This document shows, in pieces, positions 18,309-26,398 of a DNA stretch of 64,000 nucleotides. The notes beneath the pieces were generated by a model. The model was given only the letters and a program-made list of their open reading frames with translations, ran no database searches and was not told the origin of the DNA. Positions within the stretch are counted from its first letter, which is position 1. Every line of letters begins with the position of its first letter. This DNA comes from CAYVUV01 sp964455095 (lineage in GTDB: Bacteria > Desulfobacterota > Binatia > HRBIN30 > CADEER01), in NCBI GenBank assembly GCA_964455095.1, contig CAYVUV010000069.1, positions 62,001 through 126,000 of the forward strand. The letters are read 5' to 3'. A program made the translations under genes and the position numbers.

Positions 18309-18530
18309 CTATTGCGCCTGGCGGACTTGCTCCGCCGAGTTCTAGCGATTGACGTTTCGGCTTTCGCCTGTGGCGGGCGGCTGTGCCTGCTGGCCACGAT
18401 CGAGGAGCGGGCGGTGATCGAGAAGATCCTGACGCACCTCGGGTTGCCCGCCGATCCGCCGTGTCCATTGCCAGCGCGCACGCCCGCGTGGCTCCCGGGC
18501 GTGGGCGCTGGCAATTACGAGCCCGACGCC
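18309..18530 (+). pseudogene. C-terminal remnant of an IS91-type transposase
   Basis: The plus strand encodes LADLLRRVLAIDVSAFACGG, then RLCLLATIEERAVIEKILTH and LGLPADPP. This resembles the conserved tail of IS91/IS801-like transposases as I know it (LLRRVFAIDVL..CP.CGGR...ATIEDP..I..IL.HLGLP). Only about 70 residues remain. The cysteine-knuckle has lost one Cys position (SAFACGG where CPRCGG is expected), and the catalytic Y2 domain is gone. The 5' side joins the tmk-like remnant. The frame stays open to 18659 but the family similarity ends near 18510. Confidence 0.7.
18467..18515. repeat. Strong hairpin at the end of the transposase remnant
   Basis: Arms of 20 bp (18467-18486 and 18496-18515), ATTGCCAGCGCGCACGCCCG versus its complement with one mismatch, and a 9-nt loop. 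IS91-type elements have hairpins near their ends, so this may be the residual element terminus, although it overlaps the coding tail. Confidence 0.6.
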
Positions 18531-18815
18531 GGTGTTACCGGACCGACTGACCAACCACCGCCGGAACCCCCATCCAGGCTGCCTGGCAGCACTGGCGGCG
18601 CCGTGTCATGCCCGGGTGCGGCCTGTGAAGGTGGTCCGGTGTCTGTTTCCCGCTCTTGACCGAGACAAACGGCCCGCAGTACGAGGTCTGGCGTGGGGGA
18701 GAGAGCGAGAGAGGCTATCCGGCGATGTGCCGCGGCGGGTCGGATATGGACTCTAGCTTGTCCAGCCCGATATTCTCTACGTCGCCTCAGTCGATCAGGA
18801 TGATGGCACGATGGA
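18516..18815. other. Gap with no supportable gene
   Basis: About 300 bp between the transposase remnant and the next possible small gene. I see no intact frame with protein-like character, no tRNA and no clear promoter. It is probably decayed sequence of the same rearranged region. Confidence 0.5.
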
Positions 18816-19094
18816 TTGTGGCAGAACCGCGGTCGACATGGCGTCATTCAAGCCAGGACCAAGCTCGCGCTGTTGCTTGTTAGCGGTGGAATGCTCACCC
18901 TAATCATCGGGCTTACCGTTTTGCTGTACGGGGTCTTCGGTCAAACGCTGATCAAGGCTGCTGCCATCGGTGACGCCGTAGGCTCCCAGGTCGTCCGCCG
19001 CCGGCAATCACCAAGCCGCTTGATAGCAAGAGCAATCCCTTCACCGAGGAGATGGTATGGACGAGGATTCCATCGGCAAGTCCCCAGAACCTGA
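18816..19094 (+). CDS. Possible small single-span membrane protein, doubtful
   Basis: Open frame of 92 codons from a TTG whose product has one convincing hydrophobic span (KLALLLVSGGMLTLIIGLTV and following residues). The hydrophobic segment in a frame not shadowing another gene is the only support. There is no clear Shine-Dalgarno sequence, and the last 38 bp overlap the better supported gene at 19057 in another frame. It may be the front of a gene whose end has been lost by frameshift. Confidence 0.3.
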   Translation: MWQNRGRHGVIQARTKLALLLVSGGMLTLIIGLTVLLYGVFGQTLIKAAAIGDAVGSQVVRRRQSPSRLIARAIPSPRRWYGRGFHRQVPRT

Positions 19095-19398
19095 GACGCC
19101 GAAGCCGTTCAACTGGGATGAGTACTATGCGGAGCGCGCGCATAGAGGAACCGCGCCAGACCCCGCCCTAGCCCGCAGCCGTGACCCCGCTCGGGCAGTA
19201 AACCTCGGGTGTTTTGTTGCCTCGATGGCCGTGTTCGGCACCGGAACGCTGCTGTGGATTCTTCGACCGCCTGACTGGGGAATACCTGGGATTGTGTGCT
19301 TCGGCATCATGGGCCTCGGATGGAGTTTTCTGACCGTCACGTGGAAGCAAATGAAGGGCGGCGGGAAGCCCGCACCCACCGATCAGGCACAGAGATGA
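19057..19398 (+). CDS. Small two-span membrane protein, hypothetical
   Basis: Product of 113 residues: a charged, proline-rich N-terminus (MDEDSIGKSPEPETPKPFNW), two hydrophobic spans around residues 48-67 and 72-92 (LGCFVASMAVFGTGTLLWIL; GIPGIVCFGIMGLGWSFLTV), and a short basic tail. GAGGAG lies 7-8 bp upstream of the ATG. No family is recognised. It lies in the accessory stretch after the tmk/transposase scar and before a lipoprotein gene. Confidence 0.6.
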   Translation: MDEDSIGKSPEPETPKPFNWDEYYAERAHRGTAPDPALARSRDPARAVNLGCFVASMAVFGTGTLLWILRPPDWGIPGIVCFGIMGLGWSFLTVTWKQMKGGGKPAPTDQAQR

Positions 19399-19603
19399 CA
19401 GCGCGGTGCTTCACTCAGGCGCGATCGGAAGCGAAAGGGAGAGGCTTATGATCTCCATCGCAGTTGTCATTCTGACGAGGCTGAACCGGGTCGGCCGCCA
19501 GATGTCGTGTACTAGTCGGAGGGGGTCTTGCCCCGCGACGGTTCCGGGCAATTGTGGCACGGCTTGGGAGCGAGGATCGATACGTGCGGAAGCGCTGCTC
19601 CTC

Positions 19604-20545
19604 ATGTCGATCTTGTTGACGTCTGCCTTTGGCCTGCCCGGTTGCGACAGCGCGACTTCGCCACCGGGCAATCACGATGTGAAACACAACGCGCCTTCCC
19701 CAAGTGGTGAAAGAGGGGGTATTCCAGCGCTCGCCGTAGGCGCCGCGAAGGCTGACGTTGTGAAACAGTTGGGCCGGCCACGTAACTGGTTTGTTGTCAG
19801 CGGTGAGAGGATTGCCATAGCCAGCGTGTACGGCATCGGCAGCGCTGAGCAAGCGATGCCGGACAACGAGCGTTGGTTGTTTGAGTACGTTCTCCAGGGA
19901 AAACCGATCACCGTCCACCTTGAGGGAAACCGAGTGGTCGCGGTCGTAGACGGGAATGTGGGGAGCGATCCCTCGTACACGTCGAGGGACCCTGGCGGGA
20001 GTGTCTTTCTGTCACTTGTTGGCGAACCAAGCGACATTGGCCTTGGAGGAAAGGTGGTACGCACGCCCGCTGTCACAGCGCCGACACCCAATGTTCTGGA
20101 CGATCCAAAATCTAGTCCAGCACCGGCGACGCCTGAGCTCGATCTTCGAGAGCAGCTCCACAAGCTCATAGGGCATGCATGCGTGGGGAGCGTCGTTCCT
20201 CTGTCTCTATCGGAGAACAAACAAGCGGTGTTCTGCGAGTACACGAAGAACGGGAAGAAGCAGATGGATATGGTCTATCTGGTCCGCGACGATGGCGGCA
20301 ATTGGGAGCTTCGGCTCTCCGGGGCGGGCCGTGCCGAGTTCGGAACCACGGTACCTACTGAGGTTGAGTTGACCAAGGAGTGCACACGGCTCGTAGGAAA
20401 GTCCTGCAAGACATTGGGTTCCGTCGCGTTGTCAGCCGACAAGAGAGCTCTATTCTATTCATTTGAGACCGATGGTGAGCAGCGCCTTGATGCGCTGCTC
20501 GTCTTTAAGAAACCCAATGGCAGATGGGTCCTGCAAGGGCCGTGA
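19604..20545 (+). CDS. Putative lipoprotein with two internal repeats
   Basis: The sequence MSILLTSAFGLPGCDSATSP gives a lipobox (LPGC), so the product is likely lipid-anchored after cleavage before the cysteine. The exact start is uncertain: the frame is open back to 19406, with other ATGs at 19448 and 19505 that would give a more basic n-region. The C-terminal half holds two copies of a unit of about 55 residues. One contains LIGHACVGSVVPLSLSENKQ and the other LVGKSCKTLGSVALSADKRA; each is followed by an aromatic strand and a closing tryptophan. The N-terminal part (AVGAAKADVVKQLGRP) resembles SmpA/OmlA-like small lipoprotein folds. Function unknown. Confidence 0.6.
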   Translation: MSILLTSAFGLPGCDSATSPPGNHDVKHNAPSPSGERGGIPALAVGAAKADVVKQLGRPRNWFVVSGERIAIASVYGIGSAEQAMPDNERWLFEYVLQGKPITVHLEGNRVVAVVDGNVGSDPSYTSRDPGGSVFLSLVGEPSDIGLGGKVVRTPAVTAPTPNVLDDPKSSPAPATPELDLREQLHKLIGHACVGSVVPLSLSENKQAVFCEYTKNGKKQMDMVYLVRDDGGNWELRLSGAGRAEFGTTVPTEVELTKECTRLVGKSCKTLGSVALSADKRALFYSFETDGEQRLDALLVFKKPNGRWVLQGP

Positions 20546-21040
20546 GCAATCGGCGATGTAGAGCAACGGTGTTGCCAAGGTTGGAAGGGGTACTCAGACG
20601 AAGAGGGAGCGTTTTCGAAACACTCATGTTGAAATGGGTCGCTGAGGCCCCTCCGAGTGATGGGTGTCTCGACAACTCCCCTTGAGATTCGAGAGGTCCA
20701 GTCCTTCTCGGACCAGCACAACTATTGAGAAATATTTGACAACTTTCGTATATGCCGCCAGCCTAGAAGCGTAGGGGTAGGGGCACTATTTCGGCGCCGA
20801 AATGGCGCCCTTGATGGAGAGGGGCCGATGCCGCGCGTGCGAACCGCCACCGCTTCGCCGATCGACAGATCGCAGAGGACGACGGGGGGCTGGGTGCTGC
20901 GAGACGCGACGCAGTTCGCAATCAAAATGGCCGCCTGACCGCGAAAACGAGCTCCGAATTGAGGCCAAAGGCGACCGATTCCGTTGGGTTGGGCTGCTCC
21001 GAACCCACCGGACCCCGGATGAGACTGCATAACGGATACC
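20546..21040. other. Intergenic stretch upstream of the DUF4238 operon
   Basis: 495 bp without a gene that I can support; frames on both strands look like noise. It contains a perfect 16-bp palindrome at 20788-20803 and a TTGACA at 20736-20741 that lacks a convincing -10 box at 16-18 bp. It is somewhat less GC-rich than the surrounding core genes, as expected for acquired DNA. Confidence 0.5.
20788..20803. promoter_or_regulatory. Perfect 16-bp palindrome, possible operator
   Basis: ATTTCGGCGCCGAAAT is fully self-complementary and lies 238 bp upstream of the DUF4238 operon start. The length and symmetry suit a dimeric repressor, but no regulator gene is adjacent. Confidence 0.35.
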
Positions 21041-22315
21041 GTGACTAAGCCGCGAAAAAACCACTACAACCCGCGCTCGATCCTCCGGCGTTTCAGCGTC
21101 GACGGCTCCGGCGTAAAAGTCCACGTCTTTGACAAGGCCACCGGCCGCGCCTTCGTGAACTCTATCGACGACGCCGGTGCCGAGCGTGACTTCAATACCG
21201 TCGAGGCCGACGGCTCGACCATCTCCTTCGAGCCGCTATTCGACGACATCGACGGGCAACTCGCGTACCTGGTTGATCGCCTGGTTCAAGAGCGGACTGT
21301 TGCGTGCCTCGATGCGGCTCAACGTAGAACGCTGGCCTCAGCGGTCGTTGTGCAGCTGCTGCGTACGAAGATGCCGCGCACAAGCATGCAGTCGGTCATG
21401 GAGCAGCTGCGGCAGCAGGCGCGGGAGTGGGGCTTCGACCCGGACGAGTTCGCCAACGGCGCCATTCCCACCGATCAGGAGACCCGCAGCGCGGCACTGG
21501 AGATGCTGCTGCGCTCCGAGGGCTTGGTCGCGTCGATCGAGGCGAAGCGGGTGTTCCTGATCCATGCCAGTTCCGAACAGCCGCTTTGGACGTCCGACAA
21601 CCCCATCGCGTTGCAGCAGACCTACCCATACGGCGATCTTGGCGTGGGCGCGCCCGGCATCGAGATCTACTTCCCGATCTCGCGCGACCTGGCACTGGCG
21701 TTCTACTGTCCGAGCATCGAACGGCAGATGGGACGTGCGCTCACTCGACGTCCTCCAGGATTCGATGTGGACAAGTTCTCGGAAATCTACCGCGGTCTGC
21801 AGACCGGTGCGGCGATCTCCCTCGGCCCAAACACGACGCGCTTCCTGAACGAGTTGCAGGTGCTCCGCTCGTCCCGCTTCTTGTATAGCTCGACTGACGA
21901 CTTCACCTTGGTTCGCAGGGTCATCGAGCGAGCGCCACAGGCCCGGACAATCCAGGGACTCAGCGGGATCGGCACACTGGGGCAGCTGCGACCTGGCATG
22001 CCGCCTGGCCTGTGCATCGTGTTCTTCGGACGCGAGGACCATCACGTCCTGCACGTTGAGCAGCCGATTTCCGAAGAAGACGGTTTCATATCGGTCATGA
22101 CGCAGGATCTCGATACCCTGCAGCAGGTGATCGACGACCAACCTTTGGTCGAGGCGGTCCTCTACGAGGGCGGCCACGGACTGCACGGCATGCGCGATGT
22201 GCGCGTTGAGGTGAGTGGGGACCGCTCACCCGTCCTCCTTCGGGTGCTCCACCAAAACGAATCGCAGAACCACCTCATGCGACAGATTGCAGCCGGTCGG
22301 CCTCGGTCACGATGA
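21041..22315 (+). CDS. DUF4238 domain protein, first gene of a two-gene operon
   Basis: Product of 424 residues beginning MTKPRKNHYNPRSILRRF, the hallmark opening of DUF4238 (a conserved HY.P...L..F motif followed by a beta-rich segment VHVFDKATGRAF). The start codon is GTG at 21041. The DUF4238 part covers roughly the first 280 residues and the remainder is unassigned. DUF4238 proteins are scattered across bacteria, often in accessory regions, with no established biochemical role that I know of. The stop overlaps the next ATG (ATGA), so translation is coupled to the nuclease-like gene. That suggests the two products act together. Confidence 0.82.
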   Translation: MTKPRKNHYNPRSILRRFSVDGSGVKVHVFDKATGRAFVNSIDDAGAERDFNTVEADGSTISFEPLFDDIDGQLAYLVDRLVQERTVACLDAAQRRTLASAVVVQLLRTKMPRTSMQSVMEQLRQQAREWGFDPDEFANGAIPTDQETRSAALEMLLRSEGLVASIEAKRVFLIHASSEQPLWTSDNPIALQQTYPYGDLGVGAPGIEIYFPISRDLALAFYCPSIERQMGRALTRRPPGFDVDKFSEIYRGLQTGAAISLGPNTTRFLNELQVLRSSRFLYSSTDDFTLVRRVIERAPQARTIQGLSGIGTLGQLRPGMPPGLCIVFFGREDHHVLHVEQPISEEDGFISVMTQDLDTLQQVIDDQPLVEAVLYEGGHGLHGMRDVRVEVSGDRSPVLLRVLHQNESQNHLMRQIAAGRPRSR

Positions 22316-23097
22316 ACGGCCCACGTCCAGAGGAAGCCGAAGCGCGCCGGTTTTTCGAGCTGCTTGGGCTTACTGTTACTTCCATCGCTACGGCGTCGAC
22401 GCGCACGCCCGATCTGCAAGTGGACGGGGACGGTTCTGGCTACTTGGTTGAGGTGAAGAGGAGAACCGACTCTGAAGAGTTTGCGCGGGCGCTTCGGAAA
22501 CTCGGCGACAGCGAGCAGGTGCGACCGCTCGGCTTCGAGCCCAATCTGATGGCAATCCTGGAGAGCGCACGCGACCAGCTGCAGCAGTGGGACAGCAACC
22601 ATGCTCGCCTCTGGGTCATCTGGCTCGCGATGGACGTGCATGCTGGCACCGAGGTTGCGATCGAGACGGTGGTCGGCACCTTGTACGGCGTGAAGCAGGC
22701 CATCATGCCGGCTGAGCACGGCGAGGGTGCGATCTCGATCGACTGTTACTACGCACGCGCTGGCGCGTTCGAGCGCCGCCCCGACATGGATGCGGTAATC
22801 GTATCCCTGCCCAGCGGATTCTGCGCCTGCGTGAACGAGTTCAGTCCGCGCAGCGACCAGGTACTGACCACCCGCTTCAAATCGAAGCTCGCCGAGCGCC
22901 GGGCGGTCGTCGTGCCCAGCGAGCGCGAAGCGAGTGGCAATTGCTTCCTCGTGGATCGAGACGTAGATCGGCGGCACGAATCCGCCGTCGTTGAGCATCT
23001 TCGGCAGCGGTACGGCCAACCCGTATTCTGCCTAGCCGAGCCGTCACACTACGCGGCAGTGACCCACATCCGACGAGGACGGCCCGCTCATGGATGA
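22312..23097 (+). CDS. PD-(D/E)XK nuclease-like protein coupled to the DUF4238 gene
   Basis: Product of 261 residues. The N-terminus has the layout of a restriction-endonuclease-like core: helix EEAEARRFFELLG (with E7/E10), then TPDLQVDG with Asp34, then YLVEVKRR with Glu47 and Lys49, giving PD-x12-ExK. The rest is an unassigned alpha/beta region with no other motif that I recognise. The prediction is metal-dependent nuclease activity or a catalytically active relative; this is inferred from a short motif only. It is joined to the DUF4238 gene by a 4-bp overlap and followed 35 bp later by a perfect inverted repeat. The pair resembles a compact defence or toxin-type module. Confidence 0.7.
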   Translation: MNGPRPEEAEARRFFELLGLTVTSIATASTRTPDLQVDGDGSGYLVEVKRRTDSEEFARALRKLGDSEQVRPLGFEPNLMAILESARDQLQQWDSNHARLWVIWLAMDVHAGTEVAIETVVGTLYGVKQAIMPAEHGEGAISIDCYYARAGAFERRPDMDAVIVSLPSGFCACVNEFSPRSDQVLTTRFKSKLAERRAVVVPSEREASGNCFLVDRDVDRRHESAVVEHLRQRYGQPVFCLAEPSHYAAVTHIRRGRPAHG

Positions 23098-23132
23098 GAC
23101 ACAGCAGCGTCGGGGACTGGTTACGGGAGTCT

Positions 23133-23206
23133 GGGGGACGATGGTACGTTCGGTACGATGGCGCGCCGCGAGTCGGAGATTCGTACCCAACGTACCATCG
23201 TCCCCC
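23133..23206. repeat. Perfect 18-bp inverted repeat, REP/MITE-like
   Basis: GGGGGACGATGGTACGTT (23133-23150) and its exact complement (23189-23206) are separated by 38 bp, with further internal pairing of GGTACG/CGTACC. The layout matches REP-type elements mobilised by Y1 (RAYT) transposases or a small MITE. No transposase gene is in the window. It may also form the 3' end of the DUF4238 operon transcript. Confidence 0.75.
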
Positions 23207-23390
23207 CGGGGCGTATTGAGGCGGTCGTGAGGGCCAGCGCAAAAGCGACCCGTCTGGATGGCCCTGCGGTGCACTGGATAAGGGGCGTTCCGTCAACGAC
23301 TCCAGCTTGTCCAGGCTACCAATGGCAATGCTCAGAATGTTCGCTTAGACTCATGCGGCGGCTGTGCCGCCACAAGAAAAGGGGGGGAAC

Positions 23391-24428
23391 ATGAAATACC
23401 CACTCCGCAGCGCGGCGGAGCTCTTGCTGCTCACGGTACTCCTGACGCCCGCTGTCGAGGCGCAGGTGAGCACGGAAGACCCGGCGTCGGTGCTCGTCTT
23501 TCCGAAGATCGTCGCCGACGGCGCCCGCGACACGTTCATCCAGCTGACCAACAGCTCGAATTCCGTGGTGCACGCCACCTGCTTCTACGTGAATGCGCAG
23601 CTGACGTTTCCGAATCTGCCGCCGGGCCCGTCCAACCCGCCGATCTGGCAGAAGACCGACTTCGAGGTCGCGCTGACGGCGCAGCAACCGACGAACTGGC
23701 TGGCTTCGGCGGGACGAATCGCCAACCCATCCGATCCCCCCTGCGCCAACGGATCCACCGACTGTTATGGCGCGGGCTCCGATCCAGGGTCCGTGCCGTC
23801 GCTGCCCGCCGGATTTGTCGGCGAGCTCGTCTGCATCGAAGTCGACGCGGCCGGCTTCCCGATCAGCGGTAATCACCTCTCCGCTGAAGTCACGCTCAAG
23901 GATCTTGGGACCGGAGACGTCGCCAAGTACAGCGCCATCGGGCTGGCGGGCTTCGATACCAACAACGGCGACGGCGAGCTGATGCTCGGAGACGAATACG
24001 CCGCCTGTCCGGCGCGCTGGTTCATCGACCACACCAGCGACGGCTCCGAGGTGCCGACGGTGGGCGGCGGCTCGAGCTTTCACACCAACGTGACGATCGT
24101 TCCCTGTACGCAGGACTTTCTGACGCAGATTCCCACCAGCACGACCCTGGGTTTCCTGGTTACGAACGAGCTCGAGCAGACCTTCTCCACTTCGCAGGCG
24201 ATTCAGTGCTGGGCCGACCTGGCCCTGGGTGACGTCAGCATCATCTTCCAGTCGTCGCTTCTCGGCACCCCCACGGCGCAGACGCGCGTTGTGAACGGCG
24301 CGGGAGTCGTCCTCGTCGCGGAAGAATTCCGCAGCACGGGCGGAGCGACGCCGTTGGTCGCTTCGTCCGCGGGCAACGCCTACGCCGAGGGGGTTCACGC
24401 TACCCCCGACGTCATCTTCATCCCGTGA
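23391..24428 (+). CDS. Secreted protein, first of two tandem paralogues
   Basis: Exported protein of 345 residues with the signal peptide MKYPLRSAAELLLLTVLLTP ending before VEAQ. The start ATG at 23391 follows a GGGGGGA stretch. The mature protein begins SVLVFPKIVADGARDTFIQL, a beta-sandwich-like segment also present in the next gene, and later shows NGDGELMLGDEYAACPARWF and LEQTFSTSQA. Several conserved cysteines suggest disulfides. It is likely a cell-surface or extracellular structural protein. The family is not one I can name. The stop codon overlaps a GTG that precedes the paralogue. Confidence 0.78.
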   Translation: MKYPLRSAAELLLLTVLLTPAVEAQVSTEDPASVLVFPKIVADGARDTFIQLTNSSNSVVHATCFYVNAQLTFPNLPPGPSNPPIWQKTDFEVALTAQQPTNWLASAGRIANPSDPPCANGSTDCYGAGSDPGSVPSLPAGFVGELVCIEVDAAGFPISGNHLSAEVTLKDLGTGDVAKYSAIGLAGFDTNNGDGELMLGDEYAACPARWFIDHTSDGSEVPTVGGGSSFHTNVTIVPCTQDFLTQIPTSTTLGFLVTNELEQTFSTSQAIQCWADLALGDVSIIFQSSLLGTPTAQTRVVNGAGVVLVAEEFRSTGGATPLVASSAGNAYAEGVHATPDVIFIP

Positions 24429-24451
24429 CCCGGGCGCAGTGGGGGAATGCC

Positions 24452-26035
24452 ATGAAGAGCTCACTGGGTATTGGTTCCGTTGTCCTCCTATCGCTTTCGA
24501 TCGTCGCGCTGCCGCCCGCTGTCCAAGGCGTCACCTCCGACCGGCCGGCCGCGATTGTCACCTTCCCGCACGTCGTCGTCGACTCGGCGAACGGCGTCGA
24601 CACATTCCTGCAGCTCGCCAATGCGGACTTCTCCAACCCCGTCGACCTGCAATGCTTTCTGGAGGACACCAACAGCCATTGCAGCGACGACAACTCCGTT
24701 TGCGACACGGCGGCGGACTGCGCGTCGGCGATGTGCGAGCCGGGCTGGCAGGTATCGGACTTCACGATCCGCCTGACGGGCGGCCAGCCGTTTGGCTGGC
24801 AGGCCTCGGCGGGCGCAGCGAGCTTGCCGCATCCGTCCAACCTGGGCTCGATCCCGCCCGTGCAGGAAGACCCGTTTCGCGGCTTGCTGCGCTGTATCGT
24901 GGTCGACGCGACGGGAACTCCCCTCGACAGCAACGTGTTGAAGGGCGCGGCGACGGTCGAGCGCTACCAGAGCGGGGTCGCGCTCGACGCCGCGCGCTAC
25001 AACCCCATCGGCCTGCAGGCGATCCCCGGCGCCAACAACGGCGACAACGAGCTGGTGCTCGGCACGGAGTACGAGAGCTGTCCGGCGACGGTGCTGGTGA
25101 ACCATTTCTCCGACTTCGCCACCGATCCCATGACGCATTCCAGCGAGATCCTCACGGATCTGATCTTGGCGCCGTGTTCGGGCGATTTCTTTTTCCAGCA
25201 GCCGGGCGCTGCAGTCGTTCAGTTCCTCGTCTACAACGAGTTCGAACAGCGCTTCTCCACCAGCCGTGCCCTCTCCGCTCGCCACGACGGTCAGCTCTCT
25301 CTCATCGACTCGGCCATTCCGAGCCGTTCCATTTTCTCCGCCGGCGTCCTCGGCACGCTCAGCAGTCAGACGCGCCTGAACTCCTTCGGGGCGGGCGTCG
25401 TCGGCGTCGCGGTCGAGCGGCATCTGGCGATCGGGCAACCGGCCGGCACCTCGGCCGCCGCGGCGTTCAACCTCCACTCGCAGGGCCAGCGCACGGAGCC
25501 GGCCGTTCTCCTCATCGGCCAGCCTCCCATCTGTCGCTTCCAGCCGGTCACCGGTTGCCGCACGGTCGGGAAGTCCTCGCTGCTCATCCACGATCGCGCC
25601 GCGGCGGACGGCGATCAGCTGACGTGGAGGCTGCGCTCGGTGCAGGCGACGGATGCGTCGGACCTCGGCGATCCGCTGGCCACGACGGAGTACGGGCTCT
25701 GCATCTACGACGGCGCGACGGACGCCTTGCTGATGTCGGCCGACGTGCCCGCATCGCCCTCGAAGTGGGAGCTCCTCGCCAACGGCTTGCGCTACCAGGA
25801 TACGGGGGCAACAGAAGACGGGATCGCACGCATCATCCTGCGCACGAGCTCGAAGGATCGCGCGCGCGTGCTGGTCGACGCGGAGGGATCCAATCTCGCG
25901 CGACCCGCCCTGCCGTTGCAGACCCCGTTGAAGGTCCAGCTGGTCAACAGCGTCGGCAAGTGTTGGGAGGCAGACTACCAAGGCGCCGACGTGCTCGACA
26001 ACAGCGCGGAGCGATTCAAGGCGCGGCAGAACTGA
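24452..26035 (+). CDS. Secreted protein, second of two tandem paralogues, with extra C-terminal domain
   Basis: Product of 527 residues with signal peptide MKSSLGIGSVVLLSLSIVAL. It shares with the upstream gene the segments TFPHVVVDSANGVDTFLQLA, NGDNELVLGTEYESCPATVL and FEQRFSTSRAL, so the two arose by tandem duplication. The last 150 residues are an added module: KSSLLIHDRAAADGDQLTWR, then TTEYGLCIYDG and VNSVGKCWEADYQG, an arrangement seen at the C-terminus of other secreted deltaproteobacterial proteins. The start ATG at 24452 has a GGGGGA upstream; an in-frame GTG at 24425 overlaps the previous stop. Export is clear, function unknown. Confidence 0.78.
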   Translation: MKSSLGIGSVVLLSLSIVALPPAVQGVTSDRPAAIVTFPHVVVDSANGVDTFLQLANADFSNPVDLQCFLEDTNSHCSDDNSVCDTAADCASAMCEPGWQVSDFTIRLTGGQPFGWQASAGAASLPHPSNLGSIPPVQEDPFRGLLRCIVVDATGTPLDSNVLKGAATVERYQSGVALDAARYNPIGLQAIPGANNGDNELVLGTEYESCPATVLVNHFSDFATDPMTHSSEILTDLILAPCSGDFFFQQPGAAVVQFLVYNEFEQRFSTSRALSARHDGQLSLIDSAIPSRSIFSAGVLGTLSSQTRLNSFGAGVVGVAVERHLAIGQPAGTSAAAAFNLHSQGQRTEPAVLLIGQPPICRFQPVTGCRTVGKSSLLIHDRAAADGDQLTWRLRSVQATDASDLGDPLATTEYGLCIYDGATDALLMSADVPASPSKWELLANGLRYQDTGATEDGIARIILRTSSKDRARVLVDAEGSNLARPALPLQTPLKVQLVNSVGKCWEADYQGADVLDNSAERFKARQN

Positions 26036-26398
26036 AATTCCGAATCCGGAATTCAGAATCCCCTCCACTGCCTCTTGGCGGGGAGGGGATTCGGCCTCCT
26101 GCGGCGTGCTTCACGCTCGCGCGCCAGCGTCGGCCGATCCCGTTCGCCTCAGAGTCGTCCGCCGAGGTCGGGCGAGGAAGCGGCGAGGGGACGTACCTAG
26201 TTTGTTAGCCTGGGGAAGCTCAGACTAATAAACGAAGTACTCCCCACCTTCTCCACACGGTCGCCGAGGTAGGTCATCGCATCCCAGGTCTGGCGGGCTT
26301 GACCTTTGGGCCGCTTCGCAGGCACTCATGCACTCTACGTTCGTTTGTGCGAAGCCGGCGATCTTGTGCGGCCGACGCATGAACAGGAGGAGCACGTC
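26036..26398. other. Intergenic stretch with decayed sequence
   Basis: About 360 bp without an intact gene. Besides the hairpin at 26056-26092, the minus strand at about 26262-26310 reads KGQARQTWDAMTYLGDR, resembling the thymidylate kinase tail KDDVHRQILDAITACLGNR. This is a possible third, more decayed tmk-like end. AGGAGG at 26385-26390 serves the next gene. Confidence 0.4.
26056..26092. repeat. Inverted repeat after the secreted paralogue pair
   Basis: Perfect 11-bp stem GAATCCCCTCC (26056-26066) / GGAGGGGATTC (26082-26092) with a 15-nt loop, 21 bp after the stop codon. No T-run follows. It may act as a transcript end or be a decayed repeat. Confidence 0.5.

Noticed and set aside
20736..20764. 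TTGACA as a promoter for the DUF4238 operon
   Set aside because: No acceptable -10 hexamer at 16-18 bp spacing.
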